A DNA stretch of 64,000 nucleotides from assembly GCF_030325625.1 (NCBI RefSeq), contig NZ_JACAIS010000002.1, forward strand, positions 457,913-521,912. Direction: 5' to 3'. Below the pieces are notes generated by a model. It was not told the DNA's origin and ran no database searches. It was given only the letters and a program-made list of their open reading frames with translations. This DNA is from Sphingobacterium sp. N143 (GTDB lineage: Bacteria; Bacteroidota; Bacteroidia; Sphingobacteriales; Sphingobacteriaceae). The translations under genes and the position numbers were made by a program. The first letter of the stretch is position 1. Every line of letters starts with the position of its first letter. Positions 27,050-37,745 of this stretch are shown here, one piece after another.

Positions 27050-27839
27050 GTTCATCTTTTAACAATTGCTCCAGTTCTTCAGGAGAAACGTTCATATTCA
27101 CATTTCCATCTTTCGCAAAGGAAATCTCACCGGTTTCCTCAGAGACAATGACCGCAACAGCATCAGAAATCTCTGTTACACCAATTGCTGCGCGATGCCG
27201 CAACCCAAACTGCAAAGGGAGATCCTCACTATCGGACAATGGCAGCACGCACGATGCAGTCATGATCTTAAAGTCTACAATGACCACAGCTCCATCATGC
27301 AGGGGGCTGTTTTTATGAAATATACTTTCAATTAGCCGCTTGGAAATATGGGCATTGATATACTCGCCACTACTCTGGTAATATTCTTCATCAAAATATT
27401 TTGAAAACACCAGCAATGCCCCGGTTCTTGTTCGAGACATGCTTCTACAGGCTTCGATGACGGGTTTCAGGTCCTCTGTTAAATCTTTCTGTATAACCTT
27501 TTTATTGCCTAAAAAAGACCAGAATATTTTCTTTCGCTTCATGGATATATTTTTTCCCACATGTAGCAGAAATCGGCGGATCTCCTGTTGGAAAACCACA
27601 ATAAGGGCGATGGAACCTACAGAGATAAATCCTCCGAATATCTCCGTCAGGAGGCGCATATGCATTTGTTTGACGACTATATATACGCCGTAAAACAAGG
27701 CTACCCCGATCAGGATATTTACAGCAATGGTTCCTTTTATCAGACTATAAATATAGTAGATAATAATAGCGACCAATATGATATCAATAACGTCCAATAG
27801 ACGAAAGCCACTAAAAAGGCTATAATCGATTCCATCCAT
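27045..27839 (-). CDS. cdaA: Membrane diadenylate cyclase CdaA
   Basis: CdaA makes cyclic di-AMP from two ATP. The 264-residue protein has three N-terminal transmembrane helices (about 14-34, 40-57, 66-84) and a DAC domain with the DGA motif (LHDGAVV, 182-184) and the RHRAA motif (214-218). In Firmicutes it sits with cdaR and glmM; here it stands alone with no regulator gene nearby. Only 60 bases separate it from the divergent pdxJ, so their promoters must be close together. Confidence 0.95.
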   Translation of the reverse strand: MDGIDYSLFSGFRLLDVIDIILVAIIIYYIYSLIKGTIAVNILIGVALFYGVYIVVKQMHMRLLTEIFGGFISVGSIALIVVFQQEIRRFLLHVGKNISMKRKKIFWSFLGNKKVIQKDLTEDLKPVIEACRSMSRTRTGALLVFSKYFDEEYYQSSGEYINAHISKRLIESIFHKNSPLHDGAVVIVDFKIMTASCVLPLSDSEDLPLQFGLRHRAAIGVTEISDAVAVIVSEETGEISFAKDGNVNMNVSPEELEQLLKDEL

Positions 27840-27899
27840 ATATGCAAGTTAAAAAAAAATAGATATTATTTGTATTTTTACATCACAACATACAGGAAA

Positions 27900-28616
27900 A
27901 TGACTAGACTTTCAGTAAATATCAATAAAATAGCTACCCTTCGCAATTCCAGAGGTGGAAATAACCCAAATCTGCTATCAGCTGCATTAGCGTGCGAGCG
28001 TTTTGGTGCTCAGGGGATCACAGTACACCCGAGGCCAGATGAGCGACATATTCGTTATCAGGACGTTTTTGATCTGAAAGCCAATATACAGACCGAGCTC
28101 AATATTGAGGGAAATTGTCAGGAACAAAAATTTATCGATCTGGTATTGGCGAACAAACCTGCACAAGTCACCCTGGTTCCTGATGCAGAGGGACAGCTGA
28201 CCTCCAATCATGGCTGGGATACCATTAAACATCAAACCTACCTCAAAGAGATGTGCGCATTGTTTAAAGATGCGGGTATACGTGTTTCAATCTTCGTAGA
28301 CCCGGTGGAGGAAATGATCGAAGCCGCTGCAGAAACAGGAACTGATCGTGTCGAATTGTATACAGAAGGCTTTGCCAGCGAATATGGTTTCGATAAGGAG
28401 GCTGCTATACAGCCTTACTTCAAAGCAGCATTAAAGGCCCGTGAAGTCGGTTTAGGATTAAATGCAGGTCATGATCTGGATTTGAATAATCTACAATATT
28501 TCAATCAGCATATCCCGGAATTATTGGAAGTAAGCATTGGTCATGCGCTCATTTCGGATGCTCTATATTTAGGCCTTGAGGAAACCATAAAACGCTATTT
28601 GGCCTGTTTAAAATAA
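27900..28616 (+). CDS. pdxJ: Pyridoxine 5'-phosphate synthase
   Basis: PdxJ condenses 1-deoxyxylulose 5-phosphate with 3-amino-2-oxopropyl phosphate to give pyridoxine 5'-phosphate in the DXP-dependent vitamin B6 route. The TIM-barrel protein begins [17 protein letters not shown] and contains [23 protein letters not shown] and [13 protein letters not shown]. The start is the ATG at 27900, preceded by AGGAAA; the longer open frame has only a TTG. At 238 residues it is the normal length. Confidence 0.95.
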   Translation: MTRLSVNINKIATLRNSRGGNNPNLLSAALACERFGAQGITVHPRPDERHIRYQDVFDLKANIQTELNIEGNCQEQKFIDLVLANKPAQVTLVPDAEGQLTSNHGWDTIKHQTYLKEMCALFKDAGIRVSIFVDPVEEMIEAAAETGTDRVELYTEGFASEYGFDKEAAIQPYFKAALKAREVGLGLNAGHDLDLNNLQYFNQHIPELLEVSIGHALISDALYLGLEETIKRYLACLK

Positions 28617-28646
28617 GCAGATCCAACGAGCGGTGGACAACCAGCT

Positions 28647-28680
28647 AAAAAGGGCTTTTCTGAAAAGAAAGCCCTTTTTT
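28647..28680. terminator. Bidirectional intrinsic terminator between pdxJ and lepB
   Basis: AAAAAGGGCTTTTC pairs with GAAAGCCCTTTTT with a short A-rich loop. T runs exist on both strands for the convergent genes. Confidence 0.82.
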
Positions 28681-28717
28681 ATGCTTCAAACAACGGTTGC
28701 TTGATCTTTGTCTAAGA

Positions 28718-30286
28718 TTAATGAATTCCTTTAAAAATACGGTTCCAACGGATTTTCGATAGACCTGTACCGATATCATCCCAGCTCATCCAGGTAAACA
28801 ATGCTTTGCCTACAATATGATCTTCCGGCACAAACCCCCATCCCCTTGAATCCAATGAATTGTGACGGTTGTCTCCCATCATCCAAAAATAGTCCATTTT
28901 AAACGTATAATGATCAGCTTTCACATCGTTGATATAGATACCATCGGTACGCTTTTCTACCTTATTATTCTCATAGACACGGATTGCACGTTCGTATATT
29001 GGCAAGGTCTGTGCATTCAGGGCCACCGTCCAGCCCTTCTTAGGAATCAGGATAGGACCAAAATTATCAAAATCCCACTTGTATTGTGGGTCATAAGGGT
29101 ACGCACCCTCACCCACTGGGCTTCTTCTGATTTCTTTTACATTTGACCAGGATTGTACTAAAGCCAATTCGTCTTTCGTCATAAACAGCTGATATACCCC
29201 TGGCTGCTGATCAGACCCCATAGCCTCAATCCGCAGTTCCCGTAACCGGTCCATATTTAACGGCGTACCATCTGTCAGCACAATATAATCTAGCTGGCTT
29301 TCAGGAGGGTCAAACCCAGGCTGGTCGTTCACGAAGAGTTTGGCATCCTTCATAAAAATTTTATCCCCTGGCAATCCGACACAACGTTTAATATAATTTT
29401 CGCGTTTATCTATTGGCCTAGCCTGAATAGTAAATTGAGCATTTACCGTTTGCCATCCATAGGTTCTAACTAAATCATAATAACTTGCGTTCTGATTTTC
29501 CAGTGCAACAGTATCTCCGGCGGGGAAATTAAAGACGACTACGTCATTTCTTTCGATCTGCTGAAATCCGGGGAGCCGTTTATAGGGCAATTCAATCAAT
29601 TCAGAATACGCTTTCCCCCCTGTTATTGGCATAGTATGATGGGCAAAAGGAAATGCGATCGGTGTGTTTGGAACACGAGGACCATAATTCAATTTACTCA
29701 CAAACAAAAAATCACCGATCAATAAGGTACGCTCCATAGACCCCGTTGGAATCATATAGGCTTCAATCAAGAATCCACGGATAAGCGATGCCGCCACAGT
29801 TGCAAAAACAATGGCGTCAGCCCATTCACGGACCATAGATTTCTTATACGGATATTTGATTTTATACTCTTTATACGATTCCTGCTCAATTTCAGCAAGC
29901 TTCTCTTCAGTCAATTCCACACCTTCCTGTGAAGCTGCTTTTATATTTTTTGCATATAGACCATTCAAAAAGCGAACATTATTATCCTTTGCCCACATAG
30001 GCAATACGATAAACGGAACCAGTACCGCGGCCGCATTTTCCCAAAAACGGCGTTTTCCAAAACAATGAATAAAGTCCAGGTAAAGGTTATAGAAAACAAA
30101 AATATTAACGATAGGGATCAGAAGTAAGATAACCCACCATGTTGGTCTTCCTGTCAATTTAGCCTGTATATATTGACTATAAAAAGGCACGATTGCTTCC
30201 CAGCCTTTTCTGCCAGCTTTAACAAACAACTGCCACAATCCATATCCCGATATTGCTGTTAAAACCGCAAAGATGATTAATCCCAT
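28718..30286 (-). CDS. lepB: Signal peptidase I with a DUF5684-type membrane domain
   Basis: LepB removes signal peptides at the outer face of the inner membrane. The 522-residue protein is much longer than the 324-residue E. coli enzyme. Residues 1-100 form an extra membrane domain of the DUF5684 type ([17 protein letters not shown]). The catalytic part has Ser183 (IPTGSMERT), Lys300 ([12 protein letters not shown]) and GDNR near 471-474. The large insertion between Ser and Lys, and another before GDNR, are typical of Bacteroidota LepB. It lies 16 bases after dapB, last in the parA-parB-DUF5683-dapB-lepB series. Confidence 0.94.
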   Translation of the reverse strand: MGLIIFAVLTAISGYGLWQLFVKAGRKGWEAIVPFYSQYIQAKLTGRPTWWVILLLIPIVNIFVFYNLYLDFIHCFGKRRFWENAAAVLVPFIVLPMWAKDNNVRFLNGLYAKNIKAASQEGVELTEEKLAEIEQESYKEYKIKYPYKKSMVREWADAIVFATVAASLIRGFLIEAYMIPTGSMERTLLIGDFLFVSKLNYGPRVPNTPIAFPFAHHTMPITGGKAYSELIELPYKRLPGFQQIERNDVVVFNFPAGDTVALENQNASYYDLVRTYGWQTVNAQFTIQARPIDKRENYIKRCVGLPGDKIFMKDAKLFVNDQPGFDPPESQLDYIVLTDGTPLNMDRLRELRIEAMGSDQQPGVYQLFMTKDELALVQSWSNVKEIRRSPVGEGAYPYDPQYKWDFDNFGPILIPKKGWTVALNAQTLPIYERAIRVYENNKVEKRTDGIYINDVKADHYTFKMDYFWMMGDNRHNSLDSRGWGFVPEDHIVGKALFTWMSWDDIGTGLSKIRWNRIFKGIH

Positions 30287-30302
30287 GATTTACTATTTAA
30301 TA

Positions 30303-31046
30303 CTATTTATTAAAATCAAAAATTTCAGTTACTTGATAGAATCCTTTTTTGCCGTTCAACCATTCGGCAGCTACAACAGCTCCCAGTGCAAAACCGTCCC
30401 GGCTATGTGCAGTATGTTTAAATTCGATCTGGTCCACTTCAGAACTATATAGGACGGTATGTGTGCCCGGGACTTCCTCGATCCGGTGGCTTTCGATCAA
30501 TAGCTCCTGTGGTTTGGGAATAATTTCATCCTGCTCACCAACAACCGTATTGACCCAATTGTCTTTGACGTCACTATTCGCTATGATTCCCTCGGCAATT
30601 GTGATGGCAGTACCACTGGGTGCATCTAGCTTATGGATATGATGAATCTCCTCCACCTGAACATCATATTGTTTGTAAGGCTGTAGTGCTTTTGCCAGCA
30701 TCCTATTGATGTGGAAGAATACATTCACACCGATGGAGAAGTTAGAGCCATATAAGATTGAGCCGTTAGCCTCCAAGCACCGGGCTTTCACGCTTTGCAA
30801 TTGATCGTACCAACCTGTTGTCCCCACAACGATGGGCACACCCGCTTCCAAACAGAGGTTCATATTATCCAGGGCAGCAGACGGCACACTGAAGTCAATC
30901 GCCACATCAGCTCCCTTAATATCATCAACCGTTAGGCCAGGACGATTATTTTCATCCACAACTAAAAAAATCTGATGGCCTCTTTTCAGTGCATATCTTT
31001 CGATAATCTGCCCCATTTTGCCATACCCCAAGAGAATGATGTTCAT
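30303..31046 (-). CDS. dapB: 4-hydroxy-tetrahydrodipicolinate reductase
   Basis: DapB reduces the dihydrodipicolinate precursor in diaminopimelate/lysine synthesis. The 247-residue protein has a nucleotide-binding motif (LGYGKMG, 6-12), the substrate motif HHIHKLDAPSGTA and VGTTGW. Length is normal. It lies between the DUF5683 gene (170-base gap upstream) and lepB (16 bases downstream), an order commonly conserved in Bacteroidota. Confidence 0.95.
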   Translation of the reverse strand: MNIILLGYGKMGQIIERYALKRGHQIFLVVDENNRPGLTVDDIKGADVAIDFSVPSAALDNMNLCLEAGVPIVVGTTGWYDQLQSVKARCLEANGSILYGSNFSIGVNVFFHINRMLAKALQPYKQYDVQVEEIHHIHKLDAPSGTAITIAEGIIANSDVKDNWVNTVVGEQDEIIPKPQELLIESHRIEEVPGTHTVLYSSEVDQIEFKHTAHSRDGFALGAVVAAEWLNGKKGFYQVTEIFDFNK

Positions 31047-31216
31047 ATATTTAGAAAAAGTATAGTTTATTTTTAAAATTAAAAAATTCCAATGAAATAT
31101 TCACGATTGCTACGCACAAATACAAATCAAAATGATCTGGATATGCCATATAACCTGAAAAGATCTGATGATTTCCCCCAGTGCAATAGGCATATCTCAT
31201 TTTTAACAGGGGTTCT

Positions 31217-31939
31217 TTAATTGATCTTCATTGACAGCTTTAGCCCAACAGTGGGTTTAAAAGTATATGTCCCGGATGCATAGCTAGCATCCATCAATGT
31301 TGGCCCTATTGAAAAAACTGTTTTTTTGGGTTTATCATCACCGATATTCCAGCGATATTTCAGCATGGAATCAATATAAGCTTCTGCGACATTTAAGCCA
31401 TATACACCCAGTGTCAACAGAACCATGAGATCACGGTTTCGCCTTGCATTGTCTTTAGCACGGATAATTGATTCTTGCGAAATACCGATATAAAATGGAT
31501 CTATCGGCCTTCCTTCAGCTTGGGCTTGTAGCACTCCCAGCAATTCTTTATAATACCTGTTATTGAAGTCAAAAACGAGAACAGTTGTCAATAATCCACC
31601 ATAGATAGCGGGTACTTTGATCCACCAGACACCTCCATTAGTATATTGTCCCCAGCCAGGCAGCACTAAGGAACGCTTCCATGCCTGTCTATTTTTTGCT
31701 TCGATGGCAAGCCGCGCAGAATCCTTCACCACAACCTTTTCCTTTGCCTTCTCCTCTTCTTTCTCCCGCTTTTTACGTTCCTTTCGGGATTCCTTTTTTA
31801 CGGTATCCTGCACTGATTTTTGCTTCAGGCTATCAGCTTGGATGATGGGTACCTGTTTTTTGGAAATCGTATCCACCGTCTGCCCCTTTACGAGCACAAC
31901 CGCGAATACCGCAAAAATCAAACTAATTAACTTGGTCAT
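31217..31939 (-). CDS. DUF5683 protein
   Basis: The 240-residue protein has a signal peptide (about 1-19), then a highly charged Lys/Glu segment (about 45-75) and the DUF5683 core, whose hallmark is SLVLPGWGQYTNGGVWW followed by hydrophobic stretches. The family is restricted to Bacteroidota and its function is not established. Its start lies one base after the parB stop codon, so it is co-expressed with the chromosome-partitioning genes. It is probably in the cell envelope. Confidence 0.82.
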   Translation of the reverse strand: MTKLISLIFAVFAVVLVKGQTVDTISKKQVPIIQADSLKQKSVQDTVKKESRKERKKREKEEEKAKEKVVVKDSARLAIEAKNRQAWKRSLVLPGWGQYTNGGVWWIKVPAIYGGLLTTVLVFDFNNRYYKELLGVLQAQAEGRPIDPFYIGISQESIIRAKDNARRNRDLMVLLTLGVYGLNVAEAYIDSMLKYRWNIGDDKPKKTVFSIGPTLMDASYASGTYTFKPTVGLKLSMKIN

Positions 31940-31940
31940 A

Positions 31941-32876
31941 TTACCAGTCTAACAATTCAAGAATACGGCTTAGATCATCTTCAGATTCAAAAGGAATTTC
32001 AATAGCTCCCTTTCCTTTGGCACTTTTCAGGTTCAGTTTAACCCGTGAAGAGAATTTCGATGCCAGATCATCTTCAATTTTCTGGAGCTGAAATGACATT
32101 GGGGCCTTATCTTTACCCGTTTTCTTTTTCCCCCCTTTTTGCAACTCACGCACTAATTCCTCCGCTTTTCTCACCGATAAGCCTTGATCTATAATCAGCT
32201 TAAAAATATACAATTGTTTGTCAACCTCAGCAATGTTGATCAATGCTCGGGCATGCCCCATGGTTAAGGCACCATCACGGATGGCTGCTTGAATAACAGG
32301 TGGAAGTTTTAATAAACGCAAATAGTTTGTTACAGTAGAGCGGTTCTTACTAACCCGTTCGCCAAGTTCCTCCTGTTTTAAGTTACACTCTTCAATCATA
32401 CGCTGAAAGCTCAACGCCACTTCGATAGCATTTAAGTTCTCCCGTTGGATATTTTCAATAAGTGCCATCTCCAGCATCTGCTGGTCATTGGCCGTACGGA
32501 TATAAGCAGGAATTTCAGTGAGCCCGGCCAGTCTTGAAGCCCGAAGACGGCGCTCCCCCGAAATCAATTGATAGTTACCATCCGAAACTTTACGTACTGT
32601 AATGGGTTGAATCAAGCCCTGCAGGAGAATGGACTCTGACAATTCCTGTAAAGCAACAGGGTCAAATTCCGTACGAGGTTGAAACGGATTTACAGCTATT
32701 TCTTCCACTCTGACATGGCTGATGCTGCCTGTCTCTTTCGTTGATGGGACTGCAGAAGGCTTTACGAGCGGAGCCTCCTCGACATGTTGATTATTCTTAG
32801 CAGGGATTTCTACACTATCATTTAATAGAGCACCTAAACCTTTTCCCAATCCTGTTTTACGCTGATGTGCTGCCAT
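31941..32876 (-). CDS. parB: Chromosome-partitioning protein ParB
   Basis: ParB binds parS sites, spreads along DNA as a CTP-dependent clamp and loads chromosome-organising factors. The 311-residue protein has GLGKGLGALL at the N terminus, a ParB/Srx domain with the CTP-binding type motif SGERRLRASRLAG near 110, a helix-turn-helix (SKNRSTVTNYLRLLKLP) and a C-terminal dimerisation region. It begins one base after the parA stop codon. I did not find a good parS site in the window. Confidence 0.95.
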   Translation of the reverse strand: MAAHQRKTGLGKGLGALLNDSVEIPAKNNQHVEEAPLVKPSAVPSTKETGSISHVRVEEIAVNPFQPRTEFDPVALQELSESILLQGLIQPITVRKVSDGNYQLISGERRLRASRLAGLTEIPAYIRTANDQQMLEMALIENIQRENLNAIEVALSFQRMIEECNLKQEELGERVSKNRSTVTNYLRLLKLPPVIQAAIRDGALTMGHARALINIAEVDKQLYIFKLIIDQGLSVRKAEELVRELQKGGKKKTGKDKAPMSFQLQKIEDDLASKFSSRVKLNLKSAKGKGAIEIPFESEDDLSRILELLDW

Positions 32877-32877
32877 A

Positions 32878-33675
32878 TTATGCGGTTACTGTTGTATTCA
32901 ATTCATTAAGATGCCCATTTTTCTGCAATATTTCACGCGCCAAATTCAGATAGTTGATCGCTCCCTTACAGGAAGCGTCATGCATGATCACAGAAATACC
33001 AAAGCTCGGAGCTTCACTCAAACGGGTATTTCGCTGAATAATGGTATCAAAGACTAAATCTGTAAAATGTGTTTTCACTTCTTCAACAACCTGATTGGAC
33101 AATCTCAGACGTACATCATACATCGTCAATAAAATACCTTCTATCTCCAAGCTAGTATTTAAACGGTTCTGAACAATTTTAATTGTGTTCAATAGTTTCC
33201 CAAGTCCTTCTAAAGCAAAATATTCACATTGAACGGGAATAATAACTGAGTCGGATGCCGATAGGGCATTGATCGTAATCAGGCCCAACGATGGAGAACA
33301 ATCAATAATGATAAAATCATAATCCTGTTTTACCTGATCCAGGATTTTCTTCATCTTATATTCACGTTCATGCATATTGATCATTTCAATCTCGGCTCCC
33401 ACCAAATCAATATGGGCCGGCAAAAGATCCAGATTTGGGGTTTCTGTAGATTGAATAGCCTCACGTGGGTCCAAGTCATTCACTAAGCATTCATATACGC
33501 TTGCATTGATTGTACGAGGGTCAAAACCAATCCCAGAAGTAGAGTTTGCCTGAGGATCCGCATCGACCAACAATGTCTTATATTCCAAAACCGCTAAACT
33601 AGCCGCCAGATTAATTGACGTTGTGGTCTTTCCGACCCCACCCTTTTGGTTTGCGATTGCGATTATTTTTCCCAT
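32878..33675 (-). CDS. parA: Chromosome-partitioning ATPase ParA
   Basis: This deviant Walker ATPase (Soj/ParA) moves the origin region by ATP-dependent DNA binding. The Walker A is KGGVGKTTTS (11-20), Walker A' is LLVDADPQANST and Walker B is IIDCSPSLG. There are 265 residues, with no N-terminal DNA-binding extension, as in chromosomal ParA. It is the first gene of the parA-parB-DUF5683 unit; no clear promoter box was seen upstream. Chromosomal parAB usually lies fairly near the replication origin, but no oriC feature is in the window. Confidence 0.95.
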   Translation of the reverse strand: MGKIIAIANQKGGVGKTTTSINLAASLAVLEYKTLLVDADPQANSTSGIGFDPRTINASVYECLVNDLDPREAIQSTETPNLDLLPAHIDLVGAEIEMINMHEREYKMKKILDQVKQDYDFIIIDCSPSLGLITINALSASDSVIIPVQCEYFALEGLGKLLNTIKIVQNRLNTSLEIEGILLTMYDVRLRLSNQVVEEVKTHFTDLVFDTIIQRNTRLSEAPSFGISVIMHDASCKGAINYLNLAREILQKNGHLNELNTTVTA

Positions 33676-33902
33676 CTTGAATGAAAACCTTTCTTAATTA
33701 AAATGTCATTTTATCCTACATTTCACTTTTCTGAAGATCAATTTGCTGAAATATGGATCCAAAATTCAAATAAGCAAAACAAATTCAGCATATTTTGTAC
33801 TTTTGATTGATCGAAAGCACATATCCTCAGGATGCTAAGATACAAAAAATCAACATATGTATCCACTTTGAAAGATTGCTTTTTATAAGTATCAACAACA
33901 CA

Positions 33903-34424
33903 ATGATTTTAATAATATCCGGAACAAACCGTCCCAATAGTAAGACGTTAAAAATAGCAAAATGCTACCAGCAATTACTTGATCGCAAGTCCGTTGAAAA
34001 CGATCTCTTTTCCTTATCAGATCTGCCACCAAACATTTTAGAAACAGATCTTTATGGGAAGAGAAGTCCTGAATTTGGACCCATCCAGCAAAAGGTCAGT
34101 GATGCTGATATGTTTATCTTTATTGCCCCTGAATACAATGGAAGCATTCCCGGCGCACTGAAACTTTTTATCGATTGCTGTTCATTCCCAAGCAGCTTTT
34201 ACCACAAGAAAGTAGCCCTGGTCGGATTATCCTCAGGAAGATATGGAAACCTCCGTGGCATAGATCACTTGACAGGAATATGCCATTACCTCAGAATGCA
34301 TGTGCTCCCACTCAAAATATTTCTTCCCAATGTCCAAAATGAGCTGAACGAAGATGGAGAGCTGTTCAAAGAGGACACCATGCAATTTATCACCGAACAG
34401 ATTGAAGAGATTGTGCGATTTTGA
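33903..34424 (+). CDS. NADPH-dependent FMN reductase family protein
   Basis: The 173-residue flavodoxin-like protein has the FMN-binding loop ISGTNRPNSKT at the N terminus and APEYNGSIPGALK in the middle, both standard for the NAD(P)H:FMN/azo-reductase family. It probably reduces flavin, quinones or similar acceptors in the cytoplasm. I chose the ATG at 33903; an upstream TTG at 33807 would add 32 unlike residues. A -7-like TACTTTTG lies at 33798-33805. It is a single gene with its own terminator. Confidence 0.85.
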   Translation: MILIISGTNRPNSKTLKIAKCYQQLLDRKSVENDLFSLSDLPPNILETDLYGKRSPEFGPIQQKVSDADMFIFIAPEYNGSIPGALKLFIDCCSFPSSFYHKKVALVGLSSGRYGNLRGIDHLTGICHYLRMHVLPLKIFLPNVQNELNEDGELFKEDTMQFITEQIEEIVRF

Positions 34425-34459
34425 GGAGCAGGTAAAAATAGCAGATTGTAACAAAACTA

Positions 34460-34492
34460 AAGGCCCTCAGCATATACTGAAGGCCTTCTTTT
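34460..34492 (+). terminator. Intrinsic terminator of the FMN reductase gene
   Basis: AAGGCC and TCAG on the left pair with CTGA and GGCCTT on the right, with one mismatch. The hairpin is followed by TCTTTTT. Confidence 0.75.
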
Positions 34493-34579
34493 TGACGTTT
34501 GAACCAAGAATAAGCTAGCATTGATAAACAAAGCCTGCTCAATCAAAAGCTACGATTTTAAATATGGATATCTAAACAA

Positions 34580-37525
34580 TTAATAGCCAAATATCTCTTT
34601 TAAGTCTAGTTTTTTCACCTCCCCAAGCTTCGCTAGATCTTCTGGCTTTAGGCTGTCCTCTTTCGCCACAACACAGTAGACATATGGCTTTTGGCTCATT
34701 TCTTTTTTATGGAAGGTATTCAGGTCAGCATAAGTCAATTTTGGGGCCTGTTCATAGATCGCTTTACGAATATCGGTGGTATTCCCCAAGCGTTGCGCAG
34801 CAAGATAACTGCCAAGCACTGCGGCATTCAGCACACGCTCACTAGCAATGGATTTCTGTAGACTTACTTTCGCAATATCCAGTCCTTTGGCACTTTCCGG
34901 CAAAACATCCAACAGTTCATTCATGCCTTTGATGGCATCGTTGAATTTATCGGCTTGTGTTCCGACATAAGCCCCTACAGTATAATGGTTACTCTTTTTA
35001 TAGGGCTGGCCATAGTAAGCATAAGTAGAATAAGCCAGTGCCTTTGATTCCCGAATGGTCTGGAAGACAATACTTCCCATACCGCCCCCAAAATAATTAT
35101 TGAAGAGTGAGACCGTTGGCGTCAACGCGCTTGAGTATCCCTCCGAAGTTCTGTACCAGAATACTTCCGCCTGCTTCATATCAAAATTGGCAAAAAGCAC
35201 CTGATTTTTAGCCGTCGGAAGTTCACTAAATACCTGCCCTTTTCCAGCTTGCACATAGTCTCCCGCACCTTGTTTTAGCGGTGCTGCCTTTGCCGCAAAA
35301 TCACTGGCACTCAATGGTCCAAAATAAAGCAGCGTATGCTTCATCTGGGCAAGATCATGCAGCGCCTTCACCAGATCTTCCGCTTTCAACGCGTCCAGTT
35401 CCGCATCCGTAAACACGTTGTTGAACGGATTTTTGGCCCCATATTTCGCATACGATTTTAGTCCTTCCATAATCATGGACTTATTTTCTTTTGCATTAGC
35501 ACGCGCCTTCTTCAGACGGGCAATATACATCTTGAAGGCCTCTTGGTCCGCAACACAATTACGCAACAGATCTTGTATCAGGTGCTGTGTTTCAATAAAG
35601 TTTGAGTGGAGTCCCGAAATAGACACCATGGTTTCCTCATTTCCGGCCGATACCGAAAAATCAGATGCCAGCTGATAAAAGTCCTTGCTGAACTGTTCGC
35701 TGGACTTATCTTTGGTTCCTAAAAACTCAAGATAACCTGCAGCCAAAGAAAGCAGCTTATTATTCCATTTTCCAATATCAAATCGATATGACAACGAAAA
35801 CAGCTCATTATCATTGTTTTTCACCGCTAGTACCGGAAGGTTATTGGCTGTCGCCTTTTGGACATCCTTATCATAGTTTACCCATACCGGTTGGATTTTA
35901 TCCTCAGGCATAGCTTCCACCTTCTTCAAGAAGTCGGATTGGTCATCCCTATTGACGGTAACTGGTGTGATTTCAGGTTTAACAACTTTAACAACATTGT
36001 TATCCACACCCTTACGTTTATAAACAACAACATAATTGTTATCGTTCAGGTATTTATTCGCAAAGTCGACCACATCTTGTTTGGTGATCTTATTCAGCTC
36101 ATCGGCATAACTTACCACAGAAATCCAGTCCTGACCTGAGGTAAACGCATCCATCAGTGCTTCAGCACGGTCCCCATAGCTTTCATGCTGTTTGATCTCA
36201 TCTTTCTTCGCATTATTGACAATCGCCGTGATCAGCTCTTCCGAAAATTCACCTTTCCGCAGCTTCGCCAATTCTTGTAACAGTAGCTGTTGCACCTCTT
36301 CCAGGCTCTGCCCTTGTCCCGGGTTCCCTTGTAAAAGCAACAACGAATAGTCCTTTAACACATAAGGGAAGGCTCCTGCGCCCAGTAATTTCTGGTTCTT
36401 TACCAGGTCCAGATCAATCAGACCAGCAGAACCATTGGTCAAGATCTGGCTCATGAGATTCAATAGCTGTGCATCTTTGGTTGCTGCACCAGGAAAGCGG
36501 AATCCCATGAGCATAAATTCAGCATCCGGTCCCTTTACTTCCCGAACAACAGGGGTTAAGATTGGTTTCTCGGGATCAAAGGTGTATGGTGGCACCTCCT
36601 TCTGTTTCATAAATGCAAAACTTTGATCTACCTTTTTCACCACTTCGGTAGGATCAAAATCACCAGACATAATCACCCCCATATTATTGGGCACATAATA
36701 GGTATTAAAATATTCACGGATAGCCTTTAAAGATGGATTTTTCAAATGTTCCACAGTACCTATCGTCGTCTGTTTACCATAATTGTTATTTGGAAACGCT
36801 GCCGCAAACATAGCTTCAACGGCTTTACGGCCATCCTTATCCAAGCTGATATTTTTTTCTTCATAGACAGCCTCGAGTTCGGTATGGAACAAGCGAAGGA
36901 CAGGATGCCTAAACCGTTCGGCCTGTACAGCTAGATACTTATCCATCACATTACTTGGAATCTGTTCCTGGTACACGGTCTGTTCAAATGAGGTAAATGC
37001 ATTTGTACCTTCGGCGCCCATTGAAGCCATCAACTTATCGTATTCATTGGCAATGGCATACTTCGCAGCTTCGCCCGAAACACGATCAATTTCTTTGTAA
37101 ATTGCTTTACGCTGTGTCTCATCTGTAGTACCGTTGTACTTTTCATACAATGCATCGATCTGGTCCAGCAAAGGTTTCTCCTTAGCCCAGTCTTTAGAAC
37201 CAAACTTATCCGTTCCCTTGAACAGCATATGTTCCAGATAGTGGGCCAATCCAGTATGATCTTTTGGATCAGTTTTGCTTCCGGCTTTTGTGGCAATATA
37301 CGTTTGAATACGCGGTTCTTTCTTGGTCGGGCTTAAAATAACGGTTAATCCATTTTTGAGCTTGTAAAACCTCGAATGGGTAGGGTCATTGGTTACGTAT
37401 TTATAGGTATACCCGCCTTCAGATGCTTCTTGCCAATTAAATTTGGCGTTTTGGGCAAACAAAGCACCCCCTGCTGTTGTTAGAGCAAACGTAACAGCAG
37501 TAATTTTAAATAGATTTTTAATCAT
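34580..37525 (-). CDS. Exported M16-family zinc metallopeptidase (pitrilysin-like)
   Basis: The 981-residue protein has a signal peptide (about 1-25, ending LFAQ) and two M16 halves. The N-terminal half carries the inverted zinc motif HxxEH (His95, Glu98, His99 in AHYLEHMLFKGT) and the distal Glu region AVYEEKNIS. The C-terminal half lacks the motif, as usual. It degrades peptides in the periplasm. It is monocistronic, divergent from the PagL-like gene, with a promoter nearly identical to that of the GT51-hpt operon. Confidence 0.93.
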   Translation of the reverse strand: MIKNLFKITAVTFALTTAGGALFAQNAKFNWQEASEGGYTYKYVTNDPTHSRFYKLKNGLTVILSPTKKEPRIQTYIATKAGSKTDPKDHTGLAHYLEHMLFKGTDKFGSKDWAKEKPLLDQIDALYEKYNGTTDETQRKAIYKEIDRVSGEAAKYAIANEYDKLMASMGAEGTNAFTSFEQTVYQEQIPSNVMDKYLAVQAERFRHPVLRLFHTELEAVYEEKNISLDKDGRKAVEAMFAAAFPNNNYGKQTTIGTVEHLKNPSLKAIREYFNTYYVPNNMGVIMSGDFDPTEVVKKVDQSFAFMKQKEVPPYTFDPEKPILTPVVREVKGPDAEFMLMGFRFPGAATKDAQLLNLMSQILTNGSAGLIDLDLVKNQKLLGAGAFPYVLKDYSLLLLQGNPGQGQSLEEVQQLLLQELAKLRKGEFSEELITAIVNNAKKDEIKQHESYGDRAEALMDAFTSGQDWISVVSYADELNKITKQDVVDFANKYLNDNNYVVVYKRKGVDNNVVKVVKPEITPVTVNRDDQSDFLKKVEAMPEDKIQPVWVNYDKDVQKATANNLPVLAVKNNDNELFSLSYRFDIGKWNNKLLSLAAGYLEFLGTKDKSSEQFSKDFYQLASDFSVSAGNEETMVSISGLHSNFIETQHLIQDLLRNCVADQEAFKMYIARLKKARANAKENKSMIMEGLKSYAKYGAKNPFNNVFTDAELDALKAEDLVKALHDLAQMKHTLLYFGPLSASDFAAKAAPLKQGAGDYVQAGKGQVFSELPTAKNQVLFANFDMKQAEVFWYRTSEGYSSALTPTVSLFNNYFGGGMGSIVFQTIRESKALAYSTYAYYGQPYKKSNHYTVGAYVGTQADKFNDAIKGMNELLDVLPESAKGLDIAKVSLQKSIASERVLNAAVLGSYLAAQRLGNTTDIRKAIYEQAPKLTYADLNTFHKKEMSQKPYVYCVVAKEDSLKPEDLAKLGEVKKLDLKEIFGY

Positions 37526-37546
37526 ATTTCCTTTTTCTTTTCAATT

Positions 37547-37578
37547 CAAACTTAGATAAATTGCTTTTCATATGCAAT
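37547..37578 (-). promoter_or_regulatory. Promoter of the M16 protease gene
   Basis: On the minus strand ATTG (37575-37578), 20 bases, TAAGTTTG (37547-37554). The spacer AAAAGCAATTTATC differs from that of the promoter at 6739-6770 by only a few bases. The leader is about 18 bases. Confidence 0.65.
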
Positions 37579-37679
37579 ACAGTGACCAACATATAAAGAC
37601 ATTAATCGATTTACCTACAGTGGATTTATAAACACGACTCTCCCTTTGCTGCCACGATATTGTGAAGAAAGGAAATTAT

Positions 37680-37711
37680 ATTGTTACAATGGTATATCAT
37701 TCTTATTTTTG
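37680..37711 (+). promoter_or_regulatory. Promoter of the PagL-like gene
   Basis: ATTG (37680-37683), 20 bases, TATTTTTG (37704-37711). This is a full match to the -7 consensus with the same spacing as the other promoters. The leader is about 30 bases. Confidence 0.6.
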
Positions 37712-37745
37712 CAGAAATTTAAAAAAACGCTAAACGTTTTACTTC

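Noticed and set aside
33459..33472. CACGTG core inside parA, considered as a parS site
   Set aside because: Only the central six bases fit the parS consensus TGTTnCACGTGnAACA; the outer halves do not match. The CACGTG palindrome at 63186-63197 also matches only in the core.
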